Part shown: positions 34,072 to 41,716 of the stretch, in pieces
Layout of the letters: the number at the start of each line of letters is the position of its first letter
Numbering within the stretch: the stretch's first letter is position 1
Assembly: GCA_020634815.1 (NCBI GenBank)
Contig: JACKBA010000036.1
Span: 1 to 64,000 of the forward strand
Source of the DNA: Caldilineaceae bacterium
Lineage (GTDB): Bacteria; Chloroflexota; Anaerolineae; Caldilineales; Caldilineaceae
Length of the DNA: 64,000 bases
Direction: 5' to 3'
The notes under the pieces: generated by a model
Told to the model about the DNA's origin: nothing
The model's database searches: none
Seen by the model: the letters and a program-made list of their open reading frames with translations, nothing else
Position numbers and translations under genes: made by a program

Positions 34072-35322
34072 ATGTCACTGCGCGCACCGAGTCTGTTTCT
34101 GGTCATGCTGCTGCTCGCGGCGTGTTCGGCCCTGCCGATCCCCGTCAACTATCCCGCCATGCAGGCCGAGCTTGGCCAGGCGTTCACGGTGCGGCGCGGC
34201 ATCCCCGTAGAGATCGTTGGCGAAGATCTCGTCGTCACCTTCGACAAGGTTTTGTCCGACGGTCGCTGCCCCGTGCACATGAGCTGTACGGCCACGCTGC
34301 CCGTCGAAGTTGCCGTGCGCGTGCGCGGCGGCGACGAGGAGCCGCTCATGACGACGCTCAGCGCGCACACGACGGATGGGGGCGACGTCATCGCCCAGGC
34401 GCCTGGCGTCGTGCCGGTCTATCGCTTCGGCCCGTACACCGTTGCGTTGGAACGCGTCGTCCCCTATCCCGACGCCGATTCCAAGCTCCTCAGCACGCCC
34501 TATCAGGTCACCTTGCGTGTGACGCGCGACCGCACGATCGAAGTCTCGCCGGACACGCAGGCGCCTGTGCCGGCGCGTCTCGGCGAACCGGTGACGCTGG
34601 CCATCGGACAGCGCGCCATCTTTGCGCCTGCTGCCTTTCAGGTAAGCGTGGCTCAGGTCGAGGACAATCGCTGTCCGAAGATGGTCATCTGCGAACTGCC
34701 GACGATCGTGATTGTGGAATTGAATGCGCAACTCGACGGTGCGCTGCACAAAGCCACGGTGGGCGGCGTCACCGACGAGGATGGCCGCGTGACCGGCCCG
34801 CTGATGGAGACGCGCGGCATCCCCTGGGCGCAGGTCGGCCCGTACACGATCGAACTGACCGACGTCACGCCGTATCCGGAGTGGAATATCGAGACCGCAC
34901 CGGAGGCGTATGCCGTCACCCTCGTCGTCAGCGAGACCGCACAGCCGCCGGCGACGCCGGAACCAACGGTTGCAACGAAACCGCCGCTGGTCATCACCAC
35001 CAGCGACGATGTCCCCGTGCTTTCCATCGACAGTGGGGGACACCCGATCCTGTGTGTGAGCTATCGCGCCCTGACGCTGTTTGCGGCCGGCGTCAGCACC
35101 GAAGCGCCCTTCGCCGGCACCGCGCTGCCGATCGGCGCCGTCTCACTCTCCACGCAGGCGGCCGGTGACGCCATCTGCGCCATGTTCTTTGACGACGAGT
35201 GGCAGATGGCCGACACCCTCACCATCGATGTGGCTTATGCGCCGGCGCTGCCGGAATCTGGCGCCTACTGGGTGTGGGATCCGGCGACGGCGGCGACGGT
35301 CATCTGGGAGCCTGGCCAATAG
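34072..35322 (+). CDS. Lipoprotein of unknown function with duplicated domain
   Basis: 416 residues. The signal peptide ends in a lipobox, MLLLAACS (lipid-modified Cys ~18). Two related segments follow: one with DGRCPVHMSCTATLPVEVAV then FGPYTVALERVVPYP, the other with DNRCPKMVICELPTIVIVEL then VGPYTIELTDVTPYP, each carrying a Cys pair that could form a disulphide. A Pro/Thr linker (PPATPEPTVATKPP) leads to a C-terminal domain (residues ~305-416). I recognise no named family. The duplicated Cys-rich domain and the lipid anchor suggest an extracellular binding or stress role, which is inference. Confidence 0.75.
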   Translation: MSLRAPSLFLVMLLLAACSALPIPVNYPAMQAELGQAFTVRRGIPVEIVGEDLVVTFDKVLSDGRCPVHMSCTATLPVEVAVRVRGGDEEPLMTTLSAHTTDGGDVIAQAPGVVPVYRFGPYTVALERVVPYPDADSKLLSTPYQVTLRVTRDRTIEVSPDTQAPVPARLGEPVTLAIGQRAIFAPAAFQVSVAQVEDNRCPKMVICELPTIVIVELNAQLDGALHKATVGGVTDEDGRVTGPLMETRGIPWAQVGPYTIELTDVTPYPEWNIETAPEAYAVTLVVSETAQPPATPEPTVATKPPLVITTSDDVPVLSIDSGGHPILCVSYRALTLFAAGVSTEAPFAGTALPIGAVSLSTQAAGDAICAMFFDDEWQMADTLTIDVAYAPALPESGAYWVWDPATAATVIWEPGQ

Positions 35323-35341
35323 CGAGCCGCCCACGGCCAAT

Positions 35342-36607
35342 CTACGCAAGCGCGGCTCGTTCGCCTTGTCGCAAGATGGCTTGTGTACGCGCGGCCGCGT
35401 GCTCGCTCCAGTAGTGATGCGTCTTGGCCACGACGGTGATGACATTCTTAATCTCGGCCTCGAGACGAAAATCAGGGCCTGCCGGCAGGTAGAGAACGGT
35501 GCCGCTGCGCCGCACGCTCACATTCTCCACGATGATGGCGCGTAACATCCAGAGCGCCATCTCCTCGCCGGTGCACAGCACGCCGATCCAGCCCGGCGCG
35601 GCATCGCGCTTCACCGCCAGGCCGGTGACCAATTCGATGCCGCGCGCCAGCTCGGCGACGACTGCGGCATAGCCGTCCGGATTCGCCCGTACCGTCTCCG
35701 GCGCAACGGGCTCCAGCAACGTGTCGCGATGGGCCGGCCCGCCCGCCAGCGCCAGGTCGCAGAAGTCCGCCCACATCGCATCCCAGGCCACCGTGCCGTC
35801 GCCGGCATAACGCAGGGCTGCCGCGCCGGGCATGGGCGTGGGTGACGCCGGCTGCTGGCGATAGCGGTCGGGCAGCAACTGCGCCAGCCTGCGCTCGAAT
35901 TGCGTGCTGTGCAGGTGGCCGTGCGAGAGATACTCCACGGGGCCGGTGAACTCCAGCCGGCCATCCCACAGGCGCGGCCGGCGCGGGGCATCGGGCCGCA
36001 ACTGCGGCTCCAGCCAGGCGACGACATCGTCCAGTCCGTCGCCGGCGTGCAGGTTGCAGAAGACAAACGGGCGATCGCCGCGCACCGTGCGCGCATCGCG
36101 CGCCATCACTTCGAGCGAAGCGCCCACCAGCGGGGCGAGATCGATCTTGTTGATGACGAGCAGGTCGGAGCGCATGTTGCCCGGCCCGCCCTTGCGTGGA
36201 ATCTTGTCCCCCGCCGATACGTCGATGACGTAGATCCACACGTCGACCAGTTCCGGGCTGAACGCGGCGGCCAGGTTGTCGCCGCCGCTCTCCAGCAGGA
36301 TGAGATGGAGGTCGGGGAACTCCTCCTCCAGCGCCATGACCGCCTCCAGGTTCATGGAGGCGTCGTCGCGGATCGCCGAGTGCGGGCAGCCGCCCGTCTC
36401 CACGCCGCGCACGCGCGCGGCCGGCAGCACGCCGCGGCGGCGCAGGAACTCGGCGTCTTCATGCGTGTAGATGTCATTGGTGACGACTGCCACCTCGTAG
36501 CGGGTCGACAGCGTGCGGCTCAGCCGCTCGACCAGGGTCGTCTTGCCGCTGCCCACCGGGCCGGCAACGCCGAGCCGCAGCGGTCGCGGTGTCGATTCGG
36601 TCAGCAT
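35342..36607 (-). CDS. ureG: Urease accessory GTPase UreG with a ~200-residue C-terminal extension
   Basis: 421 residues, about twice the usual UreG (~205). The first ~210 residues are a normal UreG: P-loop GPVGSGKTTLVERL, VVTNDIYTHEDAEFL, VETGGCPHSAIRDDASMN (the CPH nickel-binding motif), ESGGDNLAAAFSPELVD and NKIDLAP. UreG hydrolyses GTP to drive nickel insertion into urease. The remaining ~210 residues (from FTGPVEYLSHGHLHSTQFERRL through EEMALWMLRAIIVENVSVRRSG to VAKTHHYWSEH) form a separate domain I do not recognise; it has several His residues, one cluster in HGHLHST. Start at 36607 is preferred over a GTG at 36637. It follows ureC by 42 bases. Confidence 0.9.
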   Translation of the reverse strand: MLTESTPRPLRLGVAGPVGSGKTTLVERLSRTLSTRYEVAVVTNDIYTHEDAEFLRRRGVLPAARVRGVETGGCPHSAIRDDASMNLEAVMALEEEFPDLHLILLESGGDNLAAAFSPELVDVWIYVIDVSAGDKIPRKGGPGNMRSDLLVINKIDLAPLVGASLEVMARDARTVRGDRPFVFCNLHAGDGLDDVVAWLEPQLRPDAPRRPRLWDGRLEFTGPVEYLSHGHLHSTQFERRLAQLLPDRYRQQPASPTPMPGAAALRYAGDGTVAWDAMWADFCDLALAGGPAHRDTLLEPVAPETVRANPDGYAAVVAELARGIELVTGLAVKRDAAPGWIGVLCTGEEMALWMLRAIIVENVSVRRSGTVLYLPAGPDFRLEAEIKNVITVVAKTHHYWSEHAAARTQAILRQGERAALA

Positions 36608-36622
36608 CCTCTCATCGCTTCC

Positions 36623-36636
36623 TGTGCGTACGCACA
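36623..36636. repeat. 14-bp palindrome in the ureC-ureG junction
   Basis: TGTGCGTACGCACA is a perfect palindrome just upstream of the ureG start. Its core, TGCGTACGCA, is identical to the palindrome in the toxin-antitoxin operator at 4058-4067. Confidence 0.5.
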
Positions 36637-36649
36637 CTACAAGGGCCGG

Positions 36650-38380
36650 TCAAAACAGAAAATAGCGCTGGGCCATGGGAAGCACCGCCGCCGGCGCGCA
36701 AGTGAGCAACTCGCCGTCGGCGCGCACTTCGTAACTTTCGGGATCGACCTCGATCGCGGGCATGGCATCGTTGAGCACCATGTCGGCCTTGCCCACGCTG
36801 CGACAGCCGCGCACGGCAACCACCTGTTTTGCCAGCCCCAGCCGGGCGGCGATGTCGCCGTCATATGCCGCCTGCGACGTAAAGGTGAGGCTGGTGGCGG
36901 CGACGGCCTTGCCGAATGCGCCAAACATGGGCCGGTAGAGCACCGGCTGCGGCGTCGGGATCGAGGCGTTGGCATCGCCCATGACGCTCCACGCAATAAA
37001 GCCGCCCTTGATCACCATCTCCGGCTTGACGCCGAAGAGGGCCGGCTTCCACAGCACCAGGTCCGCCAGCTTGCCCGGCTCCACCGAACCGACCTCGTGG
37101 GCGATGCCGTGGGCCAACGCCGGGTTGATCGTGTACTTGGCCACGTAGCGCCGGGCACGCAGGTTGTCGTTGCGCGCCCCATCGCCGGGCAGCGGGCCGC
37201 GCTGCACCTTCATCTTGTGCGCCGTCTGCCATGTGCGCAGGATCACCTCGCCGACGCGACCCATGGCCTGCGAGTCGCTGGAGATCATGCTGAGCACGCC
37301 CATGTCATGCAGGATGTCCTCGGCCGCAATTGTCTCGGCGCGGATGCGGCTCTCGGCAAAGGCCACATCTTCCGGCACCTGCGGGTTCAAATGATGGCAG
37401 ACCATGAGCATGTCCAGGTGCTCGGCGATGGTGTTGACGGTGTAGGGGCGCGTCGGGTTGGTCGACGACGGCAGGATGTACGGGAAGCCGGCGATGCGGA
37501 TGATATCCGGGGCGTGACCGCCGCCGGCGCCTTCGGTGTGATAGGTGTGGATCGTGCGCCCGGCGATTGCGGCGATGGTGTCCTCGACAAAACCGGCCTC
37601 GTTCAACGTATCCGTGTGGATCGCCACCTGCACGTCGTACTCGTCGGCCACGCGCAGGCACGTGTCGATGGCCGCGGGCGTCGTGCCCCAATCCTCGTGC
37701 AGCTTGAGCCCGCACGCCCCCGCCGCCAGTTGCTCGGCCAGCGGTTCCGGCGTGGCTGCGTTGCCCTTGCCGAGCAGCCCGAAGTTGACGGGGAAGGCCT
37801 CCAGCGCCTGCAACATGCGCGCCAGGTTCCACGCGCCTGGCGTGCAGGTGGTGGCATTGGTGCCGGTGGCCGGTCCCGTGCCGCCGCCGAGCATGGTCGT
37901 CACGCCGCTGTTGAGCGCCTCGTAGATCTGTTGCGGCGCGATGAAGTGAATGTGGGCGTCCACTCCGCCGGCGGTGACGATGAGGTGCTCACCCGCCACG
38001 ACCTCCGTCGCCGGCCCCACGACCAGCGCGGGATCGACGCCCGCCATGGTCGCCGGGTTGCCCGCCTTGCCGATCTTGACGATGCGCCCAGCTTTGATGC
38101 CGATGTCGCCCTTGACGATGCCCCAGTGGTCGAGGATGACGGCATTGGTGATGACCAAGTCCAGGGCGCCGTGGTCACCCTCGCGCAGTGCAGTGCTGCT
38201 CTGCCCCAAGCCGTCGCGGATGACTTTGCCGCCGCCAAACGGAATCTCGTCGCCATAGGTGGCGAAGTCCTGTTCGATCTCGATAAAAAGCTCGGTGTCG
38301 GCCAGCCGCACGCGGTCGCCCACGGTCGGTCCGTACAGGCTGGCGTAGGTGTGTCGATCGATGGAAAGCGTCACGGTCAT
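36650..38380 (-). CDS. ureC: Urease alpha subunit
   Basis: 576 residues, full length. The carbamylated nickel-bridging lysine is Lys226 in GLKLHEDWG, nickel-binding His residues are in DAHIHF and the AIHTDTLNE/HTYHTEGAGGGHAPD region, and the mobile-flap Cys is Cys328 in VCHHLNP; the spacing matches Klebsiella UreC (217 and 319, shifted by nine). The C-terminal half has SSDSQAMGRVGEV. Urease splits urea into ammonia and carbamate. The start ATG overlaps the ureB stop as ATGA, so translation is coupled. Confidence 0.98.
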   Translation of the reverse strand: MTVTLSIDRHTYASLYGPTVGDRVRLADTELFIEIEQDFATYGDEIPFGGGKVIRDGLGQSSTALREGDHGALDLVITNAVILDHWGIVKGDIGIKAGRIVKIGKAGNPATMAGVDPALVVGPATEVVAGEHLIVTAGGVDAHIHFIAPQQIYEALNSGVTTMLGGGTGPATGTNATTCTPGAWNLARMLQALEAFPVNFGLLGKGNAATPEPLAEQLAAGACGLKLHEDWGTTPAAIDTCLRVADEYDVQVAIHTDTLNEAGFVEDTIAAIAGRTIHTYHTEGAGGGHAPDIIRIAGFPYILPSSTNPTRPYTVNTIAEHLDMLMVCHHLNPQVPEDVAFAESRIRAETIAAEDILHDMGVLSMISSDSQAMGRVGEVILRTWQTAHKMKVQRGPLPGDGARNDNLRARRYVAKYTINPALAHGIAHEVGSVEPGKLADLVLWKPALFGVKPEMVIKGGFIAWSVMGDANASIPTPQPVLYRPMFGAFGKAVAATSLTFTSQAAYDGDIAARLGLAKQVVAVRGCRSVGKADMVLNDAMPAIEVDPESYEVRADGELLTCAPAAVLPMAQRYFLF

Positions 38381-38760
38381 GCCTCCGTTTCGCCGCTAAG
38401 GAAGCCGCGCCCGGCCGCTGCCGCAAGCGCCGCACTCTGGATCGTGGCGTCGTCCAGCGCGCCCATGACCAGCCCGTTGCCGCCATAGACCTGCCGCGAC
38501 CCGGCGAGTTCAACGAGCGCCACTTCCTTGGCCTCGCCCGGCTCAAAGCGCACGGCCGTGCCCGCTGCAATGTTGAGGCGCATGCCATAGGCCGCGGCGC
38601 GGTCAAAGCGCAGGGCGCGATTTGCCTCGAAGAAGTGGAAATGGCTGCCGACCTGGATCGGCCGGTCGCCCGTGTTTTGCACCAGGACGGTCGCCACGCG
38701 TCGCCCTGCGTTCGCCACAATGGGCGGGCCGTCCGCCACGATGATTTCCCCTGGTTTCAT
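38377..38760 (-). CDS. ureB: Urease beta subunit
   Basis: 127 residues. MKPGEIIVADGPPIVANAGR opens the protein, then VQNTGDRPIQVGSHFHFFEANRALRFDRAAAYGMRLNIAAGTAVRFEPGE, all conserved in UreB in that order. It packs against UreC and shapes the active-site flap. A GAGGAG ribosome site precedes the ATG at 38760, and the stop overlaps the ureC start. A few C-terminal residues beyond the usual ~105 are present. Separate ureA and ureB genes (rather than a fusion) are the common bacterial arrangement. Confidence 0.97.
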   Translation of the reverse strand: MKPGEIIVADGPPIVANAGRRVATVLVQNTGDRPIQVGSHFHFFEANRALRFDRAAAYGMRLNIAAGTAVRFEPGEAKEVALVELAGSRQVYGGNGLVMGALDDATIQSAALAAAAGRGFLSGETEA

Positions 38761-38796
38761 GCGTTCTCTCCTCTCGAACAATGCCGCGCGCCCGCG

Positions 38797-39099
38797 TCAG
38801 CGGATGGGATCGTGCACCGTGACCAGCTTGGTGCCGTCCGGAAAGGTTGCCTCGACCTGCACCTCGTGAATCATCTCGGCGATGCCCTCCATGACATCCT
38901 CGCGGCGCAGAATCGTGCCGCCAAAGGTCATGATCTCGGCGACGCTCTTGCCGTCGCGCGCCGCCTCCATGATTTCAGCCGTGAGCACGGCCAGCGCCTC
39001 CGGATAGTTGAGCTTGAGCCCGCGCGCCTGGCGCTTGCGGGCTAGCTCGGCGGCAACGAAAATCAACAATTTCTCGCGTTCGCGATCGGTCAGGTGCAT
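38797..39099 (-). CDS. ureA: Urease gamma subunit
   Basis: Exactly 100 residues, the standard UreA length: MHLTDREREKLLIFVAAELA, RKRQARGLKLNYPEALAVLTAEIMEAARDGKSVAEIM, and EMIHEVQVEATFPDGTKLVTVHDPI. It forms part of the structural urease complex. The in-frame region upstream of 39099 reads into repeat DNA and is not coding. It starts the ureA-ureB-ureC-ureG run and is separated from ureD by 238 bases containing repeats, so it may have its own promoter. Confidence 0.97.
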   Translation of the reverse strand: MHLTDREREKLLIFVAAELARKRQARGLKLNYPEALAVLTAEIMEAARDGKSVAEIMTFGGTILRREDVMEGIAEMIHEVQVEATFPDGTKLVTVHDPIR

Positions 39100-39155
39100 G
39101 GCTCCTCGTTTCCCTTCGAGTTTTCTTGAGACGCAAACCACGAAGACGCGAAGGA

Positions 39156-39300
39156 CACAAAGCGGCACAAAGATTTGTCTCGTAGTTTCACGCGATAGAC
39201 TCCTTCGTGTCACGTTGCGCCATGCGTGGCTTTGTGGTGGGCCCTTCACAAAGCGGCACAAAGACTTATCTGGTAGCTTCCCGCCATAGACCCCTTCGTG
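39156..39300. repeat. Two 54-bp direct repeats in the ureD-ureA spacer
   Basis: Units at 39156-39209 and 39247-39300 match at 47 of 54 positions and repeat with a 91-base period. They contain CACAAAG/CTTCGTG-type short words, and the flanks (ACCACGAAGACGCGAAGG on the left, CTTCGTGCCCTTTGCGTC on the right) are near-complementary, so the whole 39.13-39.33 kb block can fold on itself. This is a dispersed low-complexity element rather than a gene. Confidence 0.75.
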
Positions 39301-39337
39301 CCTCTTCGTGCCCTTTGCGTCTTTGTGGCAGGGTTTG

Positions 39338-40291
39338 TCAATAGATTTTTCGCGGCAGGATCGCCTCCTGCCCATAAAGTGCGTGCTTGGCCGCGCGCCA
39401 GAAGAGCGGCAGCGTTGCCGTGAGCCGGCGCGCGTCACGGGCCAGCCCGCGCACTACGACGCCATCGGCAGCCAGCGTGCTGGCGCCCCAGACGACTTCG
39501 CCGGTAACCGTCGACTCGTCCGCCAGCGCGGCGAGCGTCTTTTCCAGCGCCATCCAGGTCGCCGGCGCCTGGCAGCCCCGACACATGAGCAGCGTGGCAA
39601 AGCTGCGGTAGCCGCCGAGCGCTGCCGGCGCTGCAAGTGTCGTGTCTGCCGGCGACAGGGCGATCTTTTCCCAGGCCACCGGCACGCCGTCCACGGTCAC
39701 CACGCTCTCCAGCGCCAGCGCGGCGTAGGCAAAATGTTCGCCGCTCGCCTCGCGCCCCGGCGTCACCACATCCCACGCAAAGAGGCCGCCATCGCCCGCT
39801 AGATCGAAGCGCGTGGCCTGGCGATAGCGCGCCCCGGCATACGGGATGAGCGGGTCGGGCAGATATTCGAGCAGCCCGCCGGCGCCCACGCTGAATGTCG
39901 TCTGCTGCCCGGCGTCGGGCAGGCCCGGCCGGTGGCGATAGACGCGCGTCGCGCCCGTGGTCGTGACCTGGGCGCGGGCATCGGCGCTGACCGCCACGTG
40001 CACGCGCAAGTCGTCCCCACCCAGCACGCCGCCCGACACATTGTGCAGATGGACCAGCGCGCCACCGTCGGCCAGGGCAAAGGCGCGGATCATGCGCAGC
40101 GGTGGCGTCTGCGCGACGGTGTCGACGACCGTGCGGCGCATGCCCTCGATGTCGACGGCCCGGCAGCGCAGGTCCAGCGTGCCCTGTGCCCCTGCCACAT
40201 GGGCGGCGCCGGACGCACCGTCGGCCGCTTCCGACGCAACATTCCGCACTGCCGCAGGCGCGGCGCTCGAAAGAATATGCGCTGCGCCCAT
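39338..40291 (-). CDS. ureD: Urease accessory protein UreD
   Basis: 317 residues from the ATG at 40291. UreD landmarks: LVHLHNVSGGVLGGDDLRVHVAVS, QVTTTGATRVYRHRPG (the TTxGAxRxYR core), LLEYLPDPLIPYAGARYRQ, and FAWDVVTPGRE. UreD (UreH) holds apo-urease together with UreF and UreG and forms the tunnel through which nickel enters. The N-terminal ~40 residues (Ala-rich, AAPAAVRNVASEAADGASG) are not conserved. The ATG lies two bases after the ureF stop; a TTG at 40297 would overlap that stop. Confidence 0.93.
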   Translation of the reverse strand: MGAAHILSSAAPAAVRNVASEAADGASGAAHVAGAQGTLDLRCRAVDIEGMRRTVVDTVAQTPPLRMIRAFALADGGALVHLHNVSGGVLGGDDLRVHVAVSADARAQVTTTGATRVYRHRPGLPDAGQQTTFSVGAGGLLEYLPDPLIPYAGARYRQATRFDLAGDGGLFAWDVVTPGREASGEHFAYAALALESVVTVDGVPVAWEKIALSPADTTLAAPAALGGYRSFATLLMCRGCQAPATWMALEKTLAALADESTVTGEVVWGASTLAADGVVVRGLARDARRLTATLPLFWRAAKHALYGQEAILPRKIY

Positions 40292-40293
40292 GG

Positions 40294-41004
40294 TCAACTG
40301 ACAAAGAGGCGAACAGGCAGCGTCGGGTGGCGCATGCCGGCGATGTCGAGCAGGGGCGTGAACGCGGGCGGGTCAACGTTCTCTGTCGCGGCGACGCGCT
40401 GGGCGGTTGCGGCCAGCGCAGGTTGCAGCCCCCACAGGATCGATTGGGCGCGCTGCTGTCCCAGCGGCATGAGTCGCTGGCAGGCGGAGACGAGTCCCGT
40501 CATCATCTGTTGCAAGAAGGCCAGCACGGTCGCTTCCTCCCCCAGCCGCCAGTGCCCGCCGAGCAGGCCAAAGACGGGCGCGTGGTGCAGATCGATGGCG
40601 CTGCCGGCGTCGAGCGCCTGGCGCAGCGTAGCGTCATCCTCCAGCGAGAGCGCAAGGCGCAGCAGCCGGCCGAGCGTGGCACTGGCCTGCCGGCTTTCGC
40701 GCGCTGGCTTGCGCGCCGACAGCGCGCGGTTGATCGCCTGCCACGTCTGCCAGCGCGCCGCTTCGCCGTCCGCGTCGGGGCCAGACCGCACGGCGCCGAG
40801 CGCATAGGCGCGCCGGCAGTAGGCGGCCTCGACCGCACCGGCTTCCGCCAGAATGTGGGCAAAGCAGCCATCCAGTTGGTCGACGGTCAGGTCGGCGTCG
40901 TGGATCAAGGTTTCCAGCCCGTAGGAATGGGCGGTCGAGCCGATGGGCAGGGCGCTATCGGCCAGGTGGAGCAATCGGAGCAGCGGTAAAGGGTATAAAG
41001 CCAT
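40294..41004 (-). CDS. ureF: Urease accessory protein UreF
   Basis: 236 residues, all-helical. LLRLLHLADSALPIGSTAHSYGLETLI is the conserved N-terminal element; the C-terminal half has GQQRAQSILWGLQPAL. UreF bridges UreD and UreG and gates GTP-dependent nickel delivery. It is the first gene of the cluster on the minus strand and is followed directly by ureD. Its length and motif order are standard. No ureE (nickel chaperone) is present nearby, so nickel supply to this complex must differ or be encoded elsewhere. Confidence 0.93.
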   Translation of the reverse strand: MALYPLPLLRLLHLADSALPIGSTAHSYGLETLIHDADLTVDQLDGCFAHILAEAGAVEAAYCRRAYALGAVRSGPDADGEAARWQTWQAINRALSARKPARESRQASATLGRLLRLALSLEDDATLRQALDAGSAIDLHHAPVFGLLGGHWRLGEEATVLAFLQQMMTGLVSACQRLMPLGQQRAQSILWGLQPALAATAQRVAATENVDPPAFTPLLDIAGMRHPTLPVRLFVS

Positions 41005-41047
41005 GACAGAGCGTCATGGTATCACGCGCGCGCCGCGCTGTCTTTGG

Positions 41048-41590
41048 TCATTCGGCGCCAGATGCCGGCGCGCTTTCTTGTGCAGATTGCATAGAGGATG
41101 CGATATCCGCGCCGGGCGTAAGCGCTTTGGCCATGACCAGCACGGGCAGGCCGCGGTGCTCGATCTGCACCAGAGGCTCGAAGCCCTCTTGCGCGTAGAG
41201 GCCGCCATCCAGCCGTTCCGTCTGCAAGTGCAGCACGGCGATGCCGCGGTCGACGGCCAGCTTCTCGACGTGCCGCACCAGCGCGCCGGCAATGCCCTGC
41301 CCGCGCGCTCCAGCCGACACGTAGACGCCACCGAGCCAGTAGCGCAGCTCCGGGAAGCGGTCGCGCAACTCGTGCAGCTTGAGCGCGGCCGTGCCGACGA
41401 CCACACCGTTGTACGCGGCCACCACCACGATCGGTAGCCGGTCGCGACTCAACTCTGCGGCCAGGCGCTCTGCCGTCGCTTCGGGTGAATTGCCGGGGTC
41501 GCGCCGCCCCCATTCCGTGTAGAGCCAGCCGGCGACCAGCGGCAGCGCGTCGGGCCGGTCGGCGAGGAAGTGAATCTCAAGTTGGGCCAT
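41048..41590 (-). CDS. GNAT-family N-acetyltransferase
   Basis: 180 residues. The acetyl-CoA site is seen in VYVSAGARGQGIAGALVRHVEKLA (motif A, R/QxxGxG/A) after LRYWLGG, with AVLHLQTERLDGGLYAQEGFEPL as the C-terminal strand-turn-helix. The N terminus begins MAQLEIHFLADRPDALPLVAGWLYTEW. It would acetylate an amine on a small molecule or protein; the substrate is unknown. The ATG at 41590 follows an AGAGGAG ribosome site. The gene sits upstream of ureF on the same strand, 43 bases from it, and may lie in the same transcript, though a link to urease is not implied by its sequence. Confidence 0.88.
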   Translation of the reverse strand: MAQLEIHFLADRPDALPLVAGWLYTEWGRRDPGNSPEATAERLAAELSRDRLPIVVVAAYNGVVVGTAALKLHELRDRFPELRYWLGGVYVSAGARGQGIAGALVRHVEKLAVDRGIAVLHLQTERLDGGLYAQEGFEPLVQIEHRGLPVLVMAKALTPGADIASSMQSAQESAPASGAE

Positions 41591-41716
41591 GGCGGGCGTC
41601 TCCTCTGTAGCGACTGGATGGTGCGTGGAGCCTATGCAAGCCACGCTAGATTGTCGGCGCGGTCGGCGCCGTAGACGCCGCCCGTGCTGGTGCAGGTGTC
41701 GTTAGCGTTGCCCGCC

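Noticed and set aside
35900..38488. 862-codon plus-strand frame across ureG-ureC
   Set aside because: Antisense to urease genes whose motifs are complete.
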